From: an uncultured Aquimarina sp.
GTDB taxonomy: Bacteria > Bacteroidota > Bacteroidia > Flavobacteriales > Flavobacteriaceae
Assembly: GCF_947492405.1 (NCBI RefSeq)
Contig: NZ_CANLMP010000001.1
Coordinates: forward strand, 1,240,001 to 1,304,000
Reading direction: 5' to 3'
DNA length: 64,000 nucleotides
This document shows, piece after piece, positions 9,823-19,303 of this stretch (positions are counted from its first letter, which is position 1; every line of letters starts with the position of its first letter). The notes below the pieces were generated by a model, which worked only from the letters and a program-made list of their open reading frames with translations, did no database searches and had not been told where the DNA came from. The translations under genes were made by a program, and so were the position numbers.

Positions 9823-10740
9823 TTAGAATATCACTTTTGTATTTGGTAATTGTGACTTAATTCGCTTTTTTTCCTGTTCAGAGAAATTATTCTTGCTTAA
9901 TTCTAATATCTTAAGAGATGTAAAACCTTTTAGATTTTTGGGTAGTTTTTGTAAATCATTATCTCTTAGTAATAACACCTTTATGTTTGACGAAGACTGT
10001 AATTCTAAAATTAATTCAGTAATTAAAAGATTTGGGGTATTATCTAACATAAGACCTTCTAGATTTTCTAATGATTTTAGGTTTTTCGGAATTATCCTAA
10101 AATCGTTATCAGATAATGCCAAAATCTTAAGTGATTTAATTTTAGCTAAAACATTAAATGCCTGTTCTAAGTTCAGCTTAGGGTTATTTTTAAGATGTAA
10201 CTCCTGAAGCTTTTTTAATTTAGATAATGAATCTGGGATTTCTTTCAAATTATTACCGCTTAGATATAAAAAATCTAAATTTCTAATTTCTGACAAAACA
10301 CTACTAGCCTGAAAAAAATTGAGTTCTGGATTCTCTGCCAAATCTAGTTCTCTTAAATTTAGCAACTCCATTAATACCTCTGGTAAAGCTTTAAATTTAT
10401 TTCCTCTGAGGTTAAGAACTGATAGTTTATCTAATTGATCAAATTCTTTTGGCAAAGAAATAAGATCATTTCCTGCTAAATTAAGTAGTGTAAGCTTTGA
10501 TAACTTAGTAGTTTCATCAGGGATATTTTTTAAGTTACAATCTGTTAAGTAAAGTGAAGCTATATTCGGTAGTTTTTCTATTGCAAGAAGAAAACTTTCA
10601 AATTCTTCGCAATGAAGGTCAAACCATGTTACTTTATCAGGAAGCTTCATTGCTTCTGAAAGAGAAGAATATCTTTCATTTTGGGTATACCCTAAAAGTT
10701 GAAGCATTGAAAACAAAACAATTGGTAAAATTCTTCTCAT
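9823..10740 (-). CDS. Secreted leucine-rich repeat protein
   Basis: A 305-residue protein with a signal peptide (LLGYTQNE) followed by about ten leucine-rich repeats of the L-xx-L-xx-L-xL-xxN-xL kind, for example LTLLNLAGNDLISLP and LSVLNLRGNKFKALP. Repeat length alternates between 23 and 27 residues. LRR proteins in this group are usually surface or periplasmic binding proteins; no transmembrane or sorting domain is seen after the last repeat. A 186-base spacer containing a relic separates it from the upstream serine hydrolase gene on the same strand. Confidence 0.85.
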   Translation of the reverse strand: MRRILPIVLFSMLQLLGYTQNERYSSLSEAMKLPDKVTWFDLHCEEFESFLLAIEKLPNIASLYLTDCNLKNIPDETTKLSKLTLLNLAGNDLISLPKEFDQLDKLSVLNLRGNKFKALPEVLMELLNLRELDLAENPELNFFQASSVLSEIRNLDFLYLSGNNLKEIPDSLSKLKKLQELHLKNNPKLNLEQAFNVLAKIKSLKILALSDNDFRIIPKNLKSLENLEGLMLDNTPNLLITELILELQSSSNIKVLLLRDNDLQKLPKNLKGFTSLKILELSKNNFSEQEKKRIKSQLPNTKVIF

Positions 10741-10761
10741 CTTTTGTCCATTTATGAATCA

Positions 10762-10880
10762 TTATTGACACGAACAATACTGTTTATTTTATGTTTTTTG
10801 GATATTAATAGATATTCTGGATTCTTATTTATTAAAAATTCTTTATTTTGATTACAACAGGCTAAAATATAATGCCATAT
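10762..10880 (-). pseudogene. Relic copy of a lipoprotein leader
   Basis: On the minus strand, in the frame ending at a stop near 10756, these bases encode CNQNKEFLINKNPE. This is almost identical to CNQNKEFTLIDKNPE at the lipobox of the serine hydrolase gene that starts at 12954. At DNA level 10816-10858 and 12861-12909 share about 45 bases with one short indel. The copy has no in-frame ATG in the signal-peptide part and stops after about 34 codons. It looks like a remnant left by partial duplication or by deletion of a former paralogue. Confidence 0.65.
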
Positions 10881-10926
10881 TTTATTTTTCTACTAGATTA
10901 TATAGGTTATAATTAATAAATAGATA

Positions 10927-12954
10927 TTATTTCATCTTACCTGTTATTAAAAATTGCTCTAATGCCTTATATGCAAGTTGATCTCCTGTATTTCCATTTG
11001 TAAAAATCACAAATCCCATTTTCAAATCGTCATAGAGTTTAAACTCACATTTAAAATCACCATTATTCCCTCCGTGCCCAAAAGCAAATCCATCTGGCGT
11101 ATATTCTAATTGTATACCTAAACCAAAATAACTTTCCCAACCATCAAAGTTTATGTCTTCATATTTATTAGTAACAGTATGTTTATAAAACAGGTCATTA
11201 TAGGTTTTAGTGTTTAATCCTCTTCTTTCGAGTAAGGCTATTACAAATTTCGCAAAAGACTTTGCTTCCGTATGCATGCTCCAAGCCATACCGGCTTCAT
11301 TTGGTAATGAAATCTTATGAGGATAATTATCATCATGCCCATGAGCAACTAGTTCAAATAAATCATCCTCTTTTTCGAAATAAAAATTTTCTAACTCTAA
11401 TGGTTTTAAAACCTCTTCGTCTAACACTTCTAAAATATCTTTTTTCGTTATATGGACGATAACTCTCTTTAGGTATTCAAAACCTTCTCCAGAATATCCA
11501 AATTGAGTTCCCGGTTTAAAATCAATAGTCATCCTCTCAGAACGCCAATTAGGAAAACCTGTTTTATGACTTAGAACATGTCGAGCAGTTATCATTTTAT
11601 AACGTTCATCATAAGCGATTTCTTCAAATGGTAAATATTGATGCAGTGGTTTATCAAGATCTATAACTCCCTTTTCCGCAAGTTTACAAACGGCAAAAGC
11701 AAAAACAGGTTTAGTAATTGAGGCTGCTTCAAAGATTGTTTCTGAACTTACTTTTTTACCAGAATAGGTGTTTTCAACACCATAACTATTATGGTAACTA
11801 ATTTTTCCATTTTCTATGATGGCCAATGAAACTCCTGGTATTTCAAAGAAATCCATATATTTTTTGATAAATTGATCAATCCTATCATATTTATTTAATG
11901 GATTTTCTTTTAGAATTCCTTTTTCTGGCAAAAGTTCCAAGGGATCTATTACCTCTATTTCCAAATCGGGAGCTGAAACAATTTCATTAGGAACTACTTC
12001 GACTTTAATACCTTTTTTATTGATTTTATACTGTAAACTTCCTCCATTATAAATACCCCATTCAGGAAGAATTTCATATTCCCCTTCTGGCAGTTTAGCA
12101 GTGTATTGCCCCATAGTATCTACAGATTCCCTTATCCATAAAAACGGATCAATCTTAGAAACAATTCTGATTTTATTGATAGGATATCCCAAAGAATCCT
12201 TTTTCCAGGTAAGACGTCCATTGATTATTCCCGTTTCGCTGTTTTTATTTATTAAAAGCACATGTCCTAACTTAAAAGGAACATTTGTTTTACCATCTGT
12301 ATTTCGCCAAGAAACTCTGGTCAATTCCTCACTTTTCTCTAAAGTATCATTATCATAAATCATAAAATCCAAGCCTATCATCTTGCCTGCCGAAATAGGA
12401 TCATCAAAAATCAACTGTATTTCATAAAAAGTCTGATTTCCTTTCCTCTCGATAGCTATATTAAGGTTTTCCCAACTTGTATTTTTTATTATTGAATCCC
12501 AGCTTGTACTCGCATCATCTATTTCTTTATATAATTCATTAAAACTAAAAACGTTAACGCCGGAACCTTTTGGGTGATGTTGTTTATCCAAATAAAGTAA
12601 ACACTGATCTTGATCATCGGATAGACTACCTTTGTTTTTATCGATTATATGTACATCATCTGTGACGATTACCATCAGATATATGGATTTTTTCTCTTTC
12701 TCGTATCCAACTTGAAATTCCGCATGTAAATCCTGAGTATCTTCACTATTATTTTCTAATATACTTGAAATTGGATATCGAGGAGTTTTTTTTGGCCAAT
12801 CATTTATATTGCCATCAATTTGAATATCAGTTATAGGATATGCAAAAGCTATTTTTGCAGATTCTGGATTCTTATCTATTAAAGTAAACTCTTTATTTTG
12901 ATTACAACCAATTGAAATGATTATGAGCAATAACGCAAAAATCTTAATCTTCAT
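10927..12954 (-). CDS. CBM9-like domain fused to a serine beta-lactamase-like hydrolase (lipoprotein)
   Basis: A 675-residue lipoprotein (ISIGCNQNK). Residues about 35-230 match the CBM9-like fold found at the N-terminus of many Bacteroidetes surface proteins (AYPITDIQIDGNINDWPK start). A linker of about 100 residues follows. From about 365 there is a beta-lactamase/D-Ala-D-Ala carboxypeptidase-like domain with SITK (SxxK, Ser near 412), YSG (near 486) and HGG (near 627). The family hydrolyses esters, peptides or beta-lactams through an acyl-Ser; the real substrate here is unknown. The combination with a sugar-binding module suggests activity on a glycan-associated ester. Confidence 0.85.
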   Translation of the reverse strand: MKIKIFALLLIIISIGCNQNKEFTLIDKNPESAKIAFAYPITDIQIDGNINDWPKKTPRYPISSILENNSEDTQDLHAEFQVGYEKEKKSIYLMVIVTDDVHIIDKNKGSLSDDQDQCLLYLDKQHHPKGSGVNVFSFNELYKEIDDASTSWDSIIKNTSWENLNIAIERKGNQTFYEIQLIFDDPISAGKMIGLDFMIYDNDTLEKSEELTRVSWRNTDGKTNVPFKLGHVLLINKNSETGIINGRLTWKKDSLGYPINKIRIVSKIDPFLWIRESVDTMGQYTAKLPEGEYEILPEWGIYNGGSLQYKINKKGIKVEVVPNEIVSAPDLEIEVIDPLELLPEKGILKENPLNKYDRIDQFIKKYMDFFEIPGVSLAIIENGKISYHNSYGVENTYSGKKVSSETIFEAASITKPVFAFAVCKLAEKGVIDLDKPLHQYLPFEEIAYDERYKMITARHVLSHKTGFPNWRSERMTIDFKPGTQFGYSGEGFEYLKRVIVHITKKDILEVLDEEVLKPLELENFYFEKEDDLFELVAHGHDDNYPHKISLPNEAGMAWSMHTEAKSFAKFVIALLERRGLNTKTYNDLFYKHTVTNKYEDINFDGWESYFGLGIQLEYTPDGFAFGHGGNNGDFKCEFKLYDDLKMGFVIFTNGNTGDQLAYKALEQFLITGKMK

Positions 12955-13023
12955 TGAACAGCTTTTTTATTTAAGTAATAGTTATCTTATATGAAGATAC
13001 TTTATCCATTTTACATATATCCC

Positions 13024-13036
13024 ACCCGAAACGGGT
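13024..13036. repeat. Short ACCCG/CGGGT hairpin
   Basis: ACCCG-AAA-CGGGT is a small perfect hairpin in the divergent region between the serine hydrolase and the GNAT gene. A related GC-rich element (CCGTC-TCA-GACGG followed by GGTGGG) occurs at 46512-46530, so it may belong to a dispersed GC-rich intergenic repeat family in this genome. Confidence 0.4.
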
Positions 13037-13127
13037 AGTATCATTATTTTTTTCAGATTGTACATTCCTTTTCTTTCTAATTGATCAATTTATATTTATC
13101 TTGAAATTACTTTAATTTTCAGTTAAT

Positions 13128-13682
13128 ATGAATCAATACCTTTTTCAATCCGAGAGACTAGGTTTCCGTAACTGGACACTTGATGATTTAGATGCTTTAG
13201 CTGAAATGAATAATGATGATGATGTTATGGAGTTCTTTCCATTTAAACCTTCTAAAGAGCAAACCAAAGACTTTATTCATCGTATGCAAAAAATGTACGA
13301 GAAAACTGGTTTCTGTTACTTTGCTGTAGATATTGCAGCAAACAAAGAATTTATAGGATTCATTGGGCTCTCTGAACAAAGTTATATAGAAAACAAACCT
13401 ACATTTGTGGATATTGGTTGGCGTTTAAAAAAAAGCGTCTGGAACAAAGGGTATGCCACTGAAGGTGCAAAAGCCTGTTTAGATTTTGGGTTTCATCAAA
13501 TTGGTTTAACCGACATTTATTCCGTTGCTTCGGAAATCAATATCAAATCCGAAGCAATCATGAAAAAGATCGGGATGCAAAGAATCAAAACTTTTAAGCA
13601 CCCAAAACTATTGGAGGACAAAAGATTAGTAAATTGTGTGTTTTATCATATTTCAAATAACCGAAAGCAGACAACAACCTGA
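13128..13682 (+). CDS. GNAT N-acetyltransferase, RimJ/RimL type
   Basis: A 184-residue single-domain protein opening with LFQSERLGFRNWTLDDLDAL, characteristic of the RimJ/RimL/SpeG branch of GNAT enzymes. The acetyl-CoA loop lies around VWNKGYATEGAKACLDFGF. It is followed by the conserved SVASEINIKSEAIMKKIGM region, where N-x-x-S-x-x-x-M-x-K-x-G-M is the family motif. These cytoplasmic enzymes acetylate amino groups of proteins or small molecules; the substrate is not predictable. Confidence 0.9.
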   Translation: MNQYLFQSERLGFRNWTLDDLDALAEMNNDDDVMEFFPFKPSKEQTKDFIHRMQKMYEKTGFCYFAVDIAANKEFIGFIGLSEQSYIENKPTFVDIGWRLKKSVWNKGYATEGAKACLDFGFHQIGLTDIYSVASEINIKSEAIMKKIGMQRIKTFKHPKLLEDKRLVNCVFYHISNNRKQTTT

Positions 13683-13726
13683 AATACTTTAGATTAAAAA
13701 ACATCCTAAAAACTCCTTCTATATAA

Positions 13727-15892
13727 TTATTGCAGCATGCTTTTTTCCAGTGGTAATTTTCGTATTCTTTTTTTAGTAGCGGCGTAAATAGCGTTGCAAA
13801 CAGCGGGGTATGTTACAGGAGGTGCTATTTCACCTACTCCCCAAGGTCGATTCTCATCACTTTCACACAAATGCACCTCTATTTCCGGAATCTCATGAAT
13901 TCTAAGCACTTTATTATCATGAAAATTACTCCGTAATACTTCTCCATTTTTATATTCCGTACCTCCATAGAACATAGCGGATAATGCCCATATGACTCCT
14001 CCTTCCATTTGTTTTTTGACAAAATCCGGATTGATAATCAAACCACACTCAATGGCAATGGTTATTTTATCTATAACAATCTTCTTATCCGAAACCGATA
14101 CTTCGGCAATACAAGCTCCATAACCATTACCATGCATATACGGATACACTGCAATACCTTGTCCAGAATTCTCTTTCATCTTTTTCCCCCAATTTCCCTT
14201 CTCTGACACTAGTTTTAGTACATTCCGTAAACGTTTAATATTACAGGTATAGGTATGATTAAAATCTACCATTATATCCTTTTCTAGAAGTTTTAGTCTA
14301 AAGTCTAAAGGGTCTTGGTTCAATTTTTCTGCCAGTTCATCTATAAAACATTCGGTAGAGAACCCTTCTGCATTAGCCATTACAGAGCGCCAGGCACTTG
14401 CTTGAGTAAAACCATTGATTCTTACTTCTTCTACATATTTATGGGAAATATCATAATATAACCATCCTAAAACAGCTCCCCAATTATCAATAGCTGCTTT
14501 TAGGGACCAGCTAATTGGTTTGTCATTTCTTATCAGAACCGTATGTTTATTAAATTCATACGAGTTAAGATAGTCACATTTAATATCATCTTCTCTGGTA
14601 TAGCACATTTTAATAAGATCGCCACCAGAAGCTTTTGAAACTAATACAGCTTCTAGTGCATAGGAGGCCCAATACCGAAGTCCAAATCCACCACCAGATG
14701 GATAACAATTTATTTTTATATTTTCTTTAGGAATTCCCATATGTTCCTCAATCTTAGCCATCACATAGGTAGCAGATTGTGTTCCAGTCCATATTTCGCA
14801 ACTATTGTTTGTATATATTGCTGTGGCGTTTAAAGGTTCCATGCAAGCATGATGTTGATACGGGAACTCATACGTTTGTGAAAAAGTAGAATCTGTCTTT
14901 TGCATCTTGGGGGTTTCGCCTACATTCAGAGCTTCTCGTCCATCTTCATGCGCTAACTTATGAAATGCACTAGCAACAAAGTCTTCATGTTTAATTTTTT
15001 CTTTCTCACCATAATTCCATTCAATAATCAGTGCTCTTTTCCCTTGAAATGCTGCCCAGGTAGAATTAGCGATCACAGCCAAACCGGATCGGATATGCGT
15101 ATTACCATCGAGCACTTTTCCTTTAATCTCAACTACTTTTTCTACTCCAGAAATAGCTAATGCTTCGGTAGCATCGTAACGTACTAATGTTCCTTTAAAA
15201 ACCGGACATCGTTCTATAGCTGCATATTTCATATCAGGAAGTCGAACATCTATTCCATATGGATGACGTCCGGTAATGATATCAGGAATAATCTTATTAG
15301 GGAATGATTTTCCTATAAGTTTGTATGCGTCCTTCTTTTTAAATTGGGGCTCTTCTAATGTTTCTGAAAGCGTAATTTTATCAACTAGTTCTCCATATTC
15401 TATTTTCTTCCGACTATTTTTAAGGTAAATAAAACTATTTTCTGCCTGGCAATCCATTTTATCAACTCCCCAATGTTGAGCTGCTGCTGCCAACAATAAG
15501 TTTCTTATGAAAGCTCCAGCTTTTCTAAGTTCATCCCATTGATCTAATGTACTTGTGCTGCCTCCTGTACTGTTGGAAATTCCGGCGATAGGATCTGCAT
15601 AAACTATCCTTACTTTTTTCCAATTGGCATCCAATTCTTCAGCTAAAATGGCAGTAAGACCAGAGCTAACACCTTGCCCCATTTCATGTTTACACAAATT
15701 AATAAATACAGTTCCATCTTTTTGAAGACATACAAAATCTCCTATAGAAATTCCTTTTTTCGAATTTAAACTGTTTAAAATTCCTCCAGTAAGTCTGTCT
15801 TTATCTTTACAAGCATTAAATACTCCTAACCCTACGATCAAACCGCCACCTACAATACTACTGGATTTTATAAAACTTCTCCTTGTTATCAT
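13727..15892 (-). CDS. Molybdenum hydroxylase large subunit (isoquinoline 1-oxidoreductase beta-like)
   Basis: A 721-residue molybdopterin-binding subunit of the xanthine oxidase family. The N-terminus RRSFIKSSSIVGGGLIVG is a twin-arginine signal, so the enzyme is exported folded. Cofactor loops include GGSTSTLDQWDELRKAG (about residues 109-125) and GGGFGLRYW. The expected catalytic Glu lies in GVGEIAPP (Glu688). Members of the IorB/CO-DH branch oxidise N-heterocycles or aldehydes. It lies 13 bases after the 2Fe-2S subunit gene, forming the usual two-gene enzyme. No dedicated XdhC-like maturation gene is adjacent. Confidence 0.9.
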   Translation of the reverse strand: MITRRSFIKSSSIVGGGLIVGLGVFNACKDKDRLTGGILNSLNSKKGISIGDFVCLQKDGTVFINLCKHEMGQGVSSGLTAILAEELDANWKKVRIVYADPIAGISNSTGGSTSTLDQWDELRKAGAFIRNLLLAAAAQHWGVDKMDCQAENSFIYLKNSRKKIEYGELVDKITLSETLEEPQFKKKDAYKLIGKSFPNKIIPDIITGRHPYGIDVRLPDMKYAAIERCPVFKGTLVRYDATEALAISGVEKVVEIKGKVLDGNTHIRSGLAVIANSTWAAFQGKRALIIEWNYGEKEKIKHEDFVASAFHKLAHEDGREALNVGETPKMQKTDSTFSQTYEFPYQHHACMEPLNATAIYTNNSCEIWTGTQSATYVMAKIEEHMGIPKENIKINCYPSGGGFGLRYWASYALEAVLVSKASGGDLIKMCYTREDDIKCDYLNSYEFNKHTVLIRNDKPISWSLKAAIDNWGAVLGWLYYDISHKYVEEVRINGFTQASAWRSVMANAEGFSTECFIDELAEKLNQDPLDFRLKLLEKDIMVDFNHTYTCNIKRLRNVLKLVSEKGNWGKKMKENSGQGIAVYPYMHGNGYGACIAEVSVSDKKIVIDKITIAIECGLIINPDFVKKQMEGGVIWALSAMFYGGTEYKNGEVLRSNFHDNKVLRIHEIPEIEVHLCESDENRPWGVGEIAPPVTYPAVCNAIYAATKKRIRKLPLEKSMLQ

Positions 15893-15905
15893 ATTACGGA
15901 TATAT

Positions 15906-16361
15906 TTACTGGTTAGCAGCTCTTTTAATCGCTTTTAATATTCTTGGATATGTACCACATCTGCATATAACTCCAGCCATATGCTCTTTAATTTCTTGAT
16001 CCGTCGGATTTGAATTGTCTTCTAATAATGCTATCGCATTCATTATTTGACCATTTTGACAATAACCACATTGCGGAACCTGTTCATCTATCCATGCTTG
16101 TTGTACAGGATGAAAATCATCATCTGATATCCCTTCTAAGGTTATTATGTTTTTTTGGTAAGCATCTATTGCCAAGTAGCTACAGGATCTAATTGTTTGA
16201 CCATCGATCATAACTGTACAAGCACCACATTGACCAATTCCACAACCGTATTTTGTGGCCGTTAAACCAATTACATCTCGCAGAACCCATAGAAGTGGCA
16301 TCGTAGGTTCTACATCGATTACCCTAGTTTTATTGTTTACAAATAGTTGAATTTTTGCCAT
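15906..16361 (-). CDS. 2Fe-2S subunit of the molybdenum hydroxylase (isoquinoline 1-oxidoreductase alpha-like)
   Basis: This 151-residue protein has two 2Fe-2S clusters. The plant-ferredoxin type cluster uses Cys40, Cys45, Cys48 and Cys60 (YGCGIGQCGACTV ... SC). The second cluster uses Cys98, Cys101, Cys133 and Cys135 (CGYCQNG ... CRCG). This is the full ligand set of the small subunit, which passes electrons from the Mo centre to an acceptor. It has no signal of its own and is expected to be co-exported with the Tat-tagged large subunit encoded immediately downstream. Confidence 0.93.
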   Translation of the reverse strand: MAKIQLFVNNKTRVIDVEPTMPLLWVLRDVIGLTATKYGCGIGQCGACTVMIDGQTIRSCSYLAIDAYQKNIITLEGISDDDFHPVQQAWIDEQVPQCGYCQNGQIMNAIALLEDNSNPTDQEIKEHMAGVICRCGTYPRILKAIKRAANQ

Positions 16362-16451
16362 TATTTGATTTTTCTCAAATGTAAAACCCTCAAATTTTCT
16401 TTAATAGTAAAAATTAAGCAGCAGGTGGTTAAAATTTAAGAAAGTCAAAAA

Positions 16452-17300
16452 CTAAAAATTGTAATGAAGCTGTTCGTGGGTGACATCTGTAGAGAAATCT
16501 ACCTTGGATTTAATCAATTGTGAAGGAGTGGTGCTTAAAAAGAACTTGAAATCTTTTATAAAATGATTCTGATCATAGTAACCATAATCCAGGTACTGTC
16601 TTTCATTCATAAAATTAGTAGTCTCTTTTTGTAATGCACTATAGCAGTTTCTAAATCGTATCATTCTCTGAAAAGACTTAGGAGACATTCCAGAATACTT
16701 TTTAAAACTTCTTTCCAACGTACTGTAATGAATGTTCAAAGTATTTAAAACTGATTTTATATCAAACTTACCATTACTAGTATGAATAATACTTAATGCA
16801 TTTGAGAAATGAGTAGGCACAAATTCATCTAATTTTCCTAAAAAAAATCGATCCAATATCCTCTTCACCTCCTGAATAGTATCATTGTCTAACAACATAA
16901 TCTCCAGCAATGAAATATCGCAGTTGTTTAAATTTTCGATATATACAGGTTCTTTTGAGATTTCGGTTAAGGGAATTCCTAATATTTTATGTAAAAAGTT
17001 TGGCATTAGCTTCACTCCTATCATATCAATTTTATTAACTCTTTGAGCAAATACCGATTTCCCATTACTCGAAACTGTGTAACTTTTATTTAACAAACTC
17101 GAATTTTTCGGAGAATTTGATTCAATACGCTTATAGGATTCATTGATTCTGTTAAAAATTATTTCAGCATATCCATCCGGAAGCAACAGCTCTGGGACTG
17201 ATTCTCCCATACCATTATCCTTTAATATCCAATAGTATTGAACAAAATTCTTGAGTTGCCAATGAGGTTCTATAATTCTAAATGCAAATTCTTCTACCAT
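16452..17300 (-). CDS. AraC-family transcriptional regulator
   Basis: A 282-residue protein. The N-terminal part (IEPHWQLKNFVQYYWIL ... LLPDGYAEIIFNR) resembles the DUF6597-type sensor domain common to AraC regulators of Bacteroidetes. The C-terminal third (about 175-272) is a two-HTH AraC domain with YSTLERSFKKYSGMSPKSF and DYGYYDQNHFIKDFK. It lies 90 bases upstream of the molybdenum hydroxylase pair on the same strand, so it is the likely local regulator of that enzyme; the inducer is unknown. Confidence 0.9.
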   Translation of the reverse strand: MVEEFAFRIIEPHWQLKNFVQYYWILKDNGMGESVPELLLPDGYAEIIFNRINESYKRIESNSPKNSSLLNKSYTVSSNGKSVFAQRVNKIDMIGVKLMPNFLHKILGIPLTEISKEPVYIENLNNCDISLLEIMLLDNDTIQEVKRILDRFFLGKLDEFVPTHFSNALSIIHTSNGKFDIKSVLNTLNIHYSTLERSFKKYSGMSPKSFQRMIRFRNCYSALQKETTNFMNERQYLDYGYYDQNHFIKDFKFFLSTTPSQLIKSKVDFSTDVTHEQLHYNF

Positions 17301-17544
17301 GAATACGCTTATTTTCTGTAAGCCGTAACAATATTTTTTTAAGAATAGTAACTAATTTACAGAAATGCTTTGGAAACAAGTAATCTTTAAATACTAATAT
17401 TTCTTTAAAACTAATCACCTGAATAAGGTCAAATGATATCAATCTCAATAATTATCAAGATTTTAAGTCTCCCCAAATTAATCAATACCGCTAATTTAGT
17501 ATCTTGGTACTATATTCTCTTAAAACATAGTAAATTCAACAATA

Positions 17545-18702
17545 ATGTACCTCAAAAACAGATCATCACTCCTTATCATTGCTTGCTTGTCTTTTATGTT
17601 TCAATCTTGTGGACAACAAAAAACGAAACCTAAAGCAACTATAGGAACAGCATTGGATTCCATTTTTTCTAAAGAATTTCCAGTAGATCAACCAGGAGCT
17701 GCAGTGTTAGTTGTAAAAAGAGATACTACCTTATTCGAAAAAGCTTATGGTATTGCCGATATTGAAACTAAAGAAAAGATAACTCCAACTACGGTTTTTA
17801 ATACTGGATCTATTTCTAAAACTTTTGTAGCAAACGGTATCCTAATCCTTCAGGAAAAGGGACTCCTATCGGTTGAGGATAGCATCTATAAATACTTTCC
17901 GGGTTTTGATAATCCGGAGATCGCGAAAAAAGTAAAAATAAAGCATTTGCTTTCTCATACATCAGGATTGCCAGATTTAAGAAATGTTCGTGAAAACATT
18001 GAATTTTTTATCACAGCAAAAGATACTGCCAACTTTGAACCTATAAAACGTGCAGATTCTTTAGTATTTGAACCTGGAGAAAAGTTTATGTATTCTAATC
18101 CTTCTTATAACGGATTGGCATTAATTATTGAGCAAGTAGCTAAACAAAAATGGCAACAATTCATTATTGATAATATTTTTGTTCCTTCCGGAATGAGTAC
18201 CAGTAAAATTACAGATGGAGACCATCCAAAAAAAGGGGTAGCACACGCCTATTATAAAGATGATTCCGGAGTTTTTCAAGAATATGATTATGGTGAGGTA
18301 CCCACCTTTGCCGCATCAGGAAATGGTGGCATATGGAGTTCTGTAAGGGAATTAGCTAAATATGAAGTAGCCTTAAGAGAAAATACTTTTTTATCCGAAA
18401 AAACAGTAAAACAATCCAGAACAATCTATCATCCGAAAAACTGGAAAGATACCGTTTCACCCAATGTTGGATATAGTTGGTTTATGGGTGCTGAAGGAAT
18501 TTTGCGATCAGATATCGATAAGAAAATCACTACACCTATAGTTTCTCATACAGGTTCTCAAGGAGGCTTTAGAGCATTTTTTATTTCATTTCCAGAAAAA
18601 GAAATTACATATGTTATGTTAGCTAATCGACCGGTTCAAAATTTTGGGGAACTTATAAAAGAGAGTTTTATAATATTTCATAAATATGGTTTAATCGAAT
18701 AA
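17545..18702 (+). CDS. Class C beta-lactamase-like serine hydrolase lipoprotein
   Basis: A 385-residue protein with lipobox FMFQSCGQQ. The penicillin-recognising motifs are SISK (Ser89-Lys92), YSN (Tyr183) and HTG (His335, in place of KTG). This set fits the AmpC/esterase EstB/DD-peptidase-related family. HTG rather than KTG is common in the esterase or peptidase members, so classical beta-lactam resistance should not be assumed. It is followed after a few bases by a small exported protein gene, probably in one transcript. Confidence 0.88.
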   Translation: MYLKNRSSLLIIACLSFMFQSCGQQKTKPKATIGTALDSIFSKEFPVDQPGAAVLVVKRDTTLFEKAYGIADIETKEKITPTTVFNTGSISKTFVANGILILQEKGLLSVEDSIYKYFPGFDNPEIAKKVKIKHLLSHTSGLPDLRNVRENIEFFITAKDTANFEPIKRADSLVFEPGEKFMYSNPSYNGLALIIEQVAKQKWQQFIIDNIFVPSGMSTSKITDGDHPKKGVAHAYYKDDSGVFQEYDYGEVPTFAASGNGGIWSSVRELAKYEVALRENTFLSEKTVKQSRTIYHPKNWKDTVSPNVGYSWFMGAEGILRSDIDKKITTPIVSHTGSQGGFRAFFISFPEKEITYVMLANRPVQNFGELIKESFIIFHKYGLIE

Positions 18703-18715
18703 AAAATTGAAAATC

Positions 18716-19255
18716 ATGTCAAAAATCAAATACATTTATCCCACTTTACTCTTATTATTCTTTAGTTTTTACACTTTTGCTCAAAAAGAATCACTACATA
18801 AAAAGATCAATCAAGATATGTATGGTAATTTCTCTGAAGCTTTTGAGAAATTAGATTACTCTTTATTTGCATCTATTCATAGTGACGAAATGATTAGAAT
18901 ATCAGGCGGCAATGGAGGAGAAATCAAAAGTGTAAAAAAATATCTGGAAGGTTATCAGAAACGATGGAGTGACCCTAATCGCAAAGCATCACCCATAGAT
19001 TTTAGATTATTCGAAAGAGTAACTTCGGATTCACTGGTATCCGATCGAGGCATTTATAGGGTTACTTATAAAAATGATAAAGGCGAAACAAAGTTTTCTT
19101 ATGGACAATTTCATGTACTGCTTAGAATGGAAAATGGCTCCTGGAAAATACTTACAGACTATGATTCTAATGAGCAGAATACGATAAACAAACAATCCTA
19201 CGATACTGCTTTTCCCCTTTCAGACTATAAAAAATATTGGAAGCATAGAGATTAA
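18716..19255 (+). CDS. Exported SnoaL/NTF2-like (DUF4440-type) protein
   Basis: About 179 residues with a signal peptide ending near FYTFAQKE. The mature part (FSEAFEKLDYSLFASIHSDE ... SYGQFHVLLRMENGSWKIL) has the cone-shaped NTF2/DUF4440 pattern. The ATG at 18716 is preferred over the TTG at 18707. Such domains bind small ligands or act as accessory domains of hydrolases. Its position directly after the serine hydrolase gene suggests functional linkage. Confidence 0.7.
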   Translation: MSKIKYIYPTLLLLFFSFYTFAQKESLHKKINQDMYGNFSEAFEKLDYSLFASIHSDEMIRISGGNGGEIKSVKKYLEGYQKRWSDPNRKASPIDFRLFERVTSDSLVSDRGIYRVTYKNDKGETKFSYGQFHVLLRMENGSWKILTDYDSNEQNTINKQSYDTAFPLSDYKKYWKHRD

Positions 19256-19303
19256 CAGCCATTTCCTGCTACATTTGAAAAATTCTATCGTTAATTACAT
19301 TGT

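Noticed and set aside
17433..17633. 66-codon plus-strand frame before the beta-lactamase-like gene
   Set aside because: It overlaps the true start of the lipoprotein gene in another frame.
17545..18702. True antibiotic-resistance beta-lactamase
   Set aside because: The third motif is HTG rather than KTG and the protein is a lipoprotein; the esterase/peptidase branch is as likely, so resistance is not claimed.
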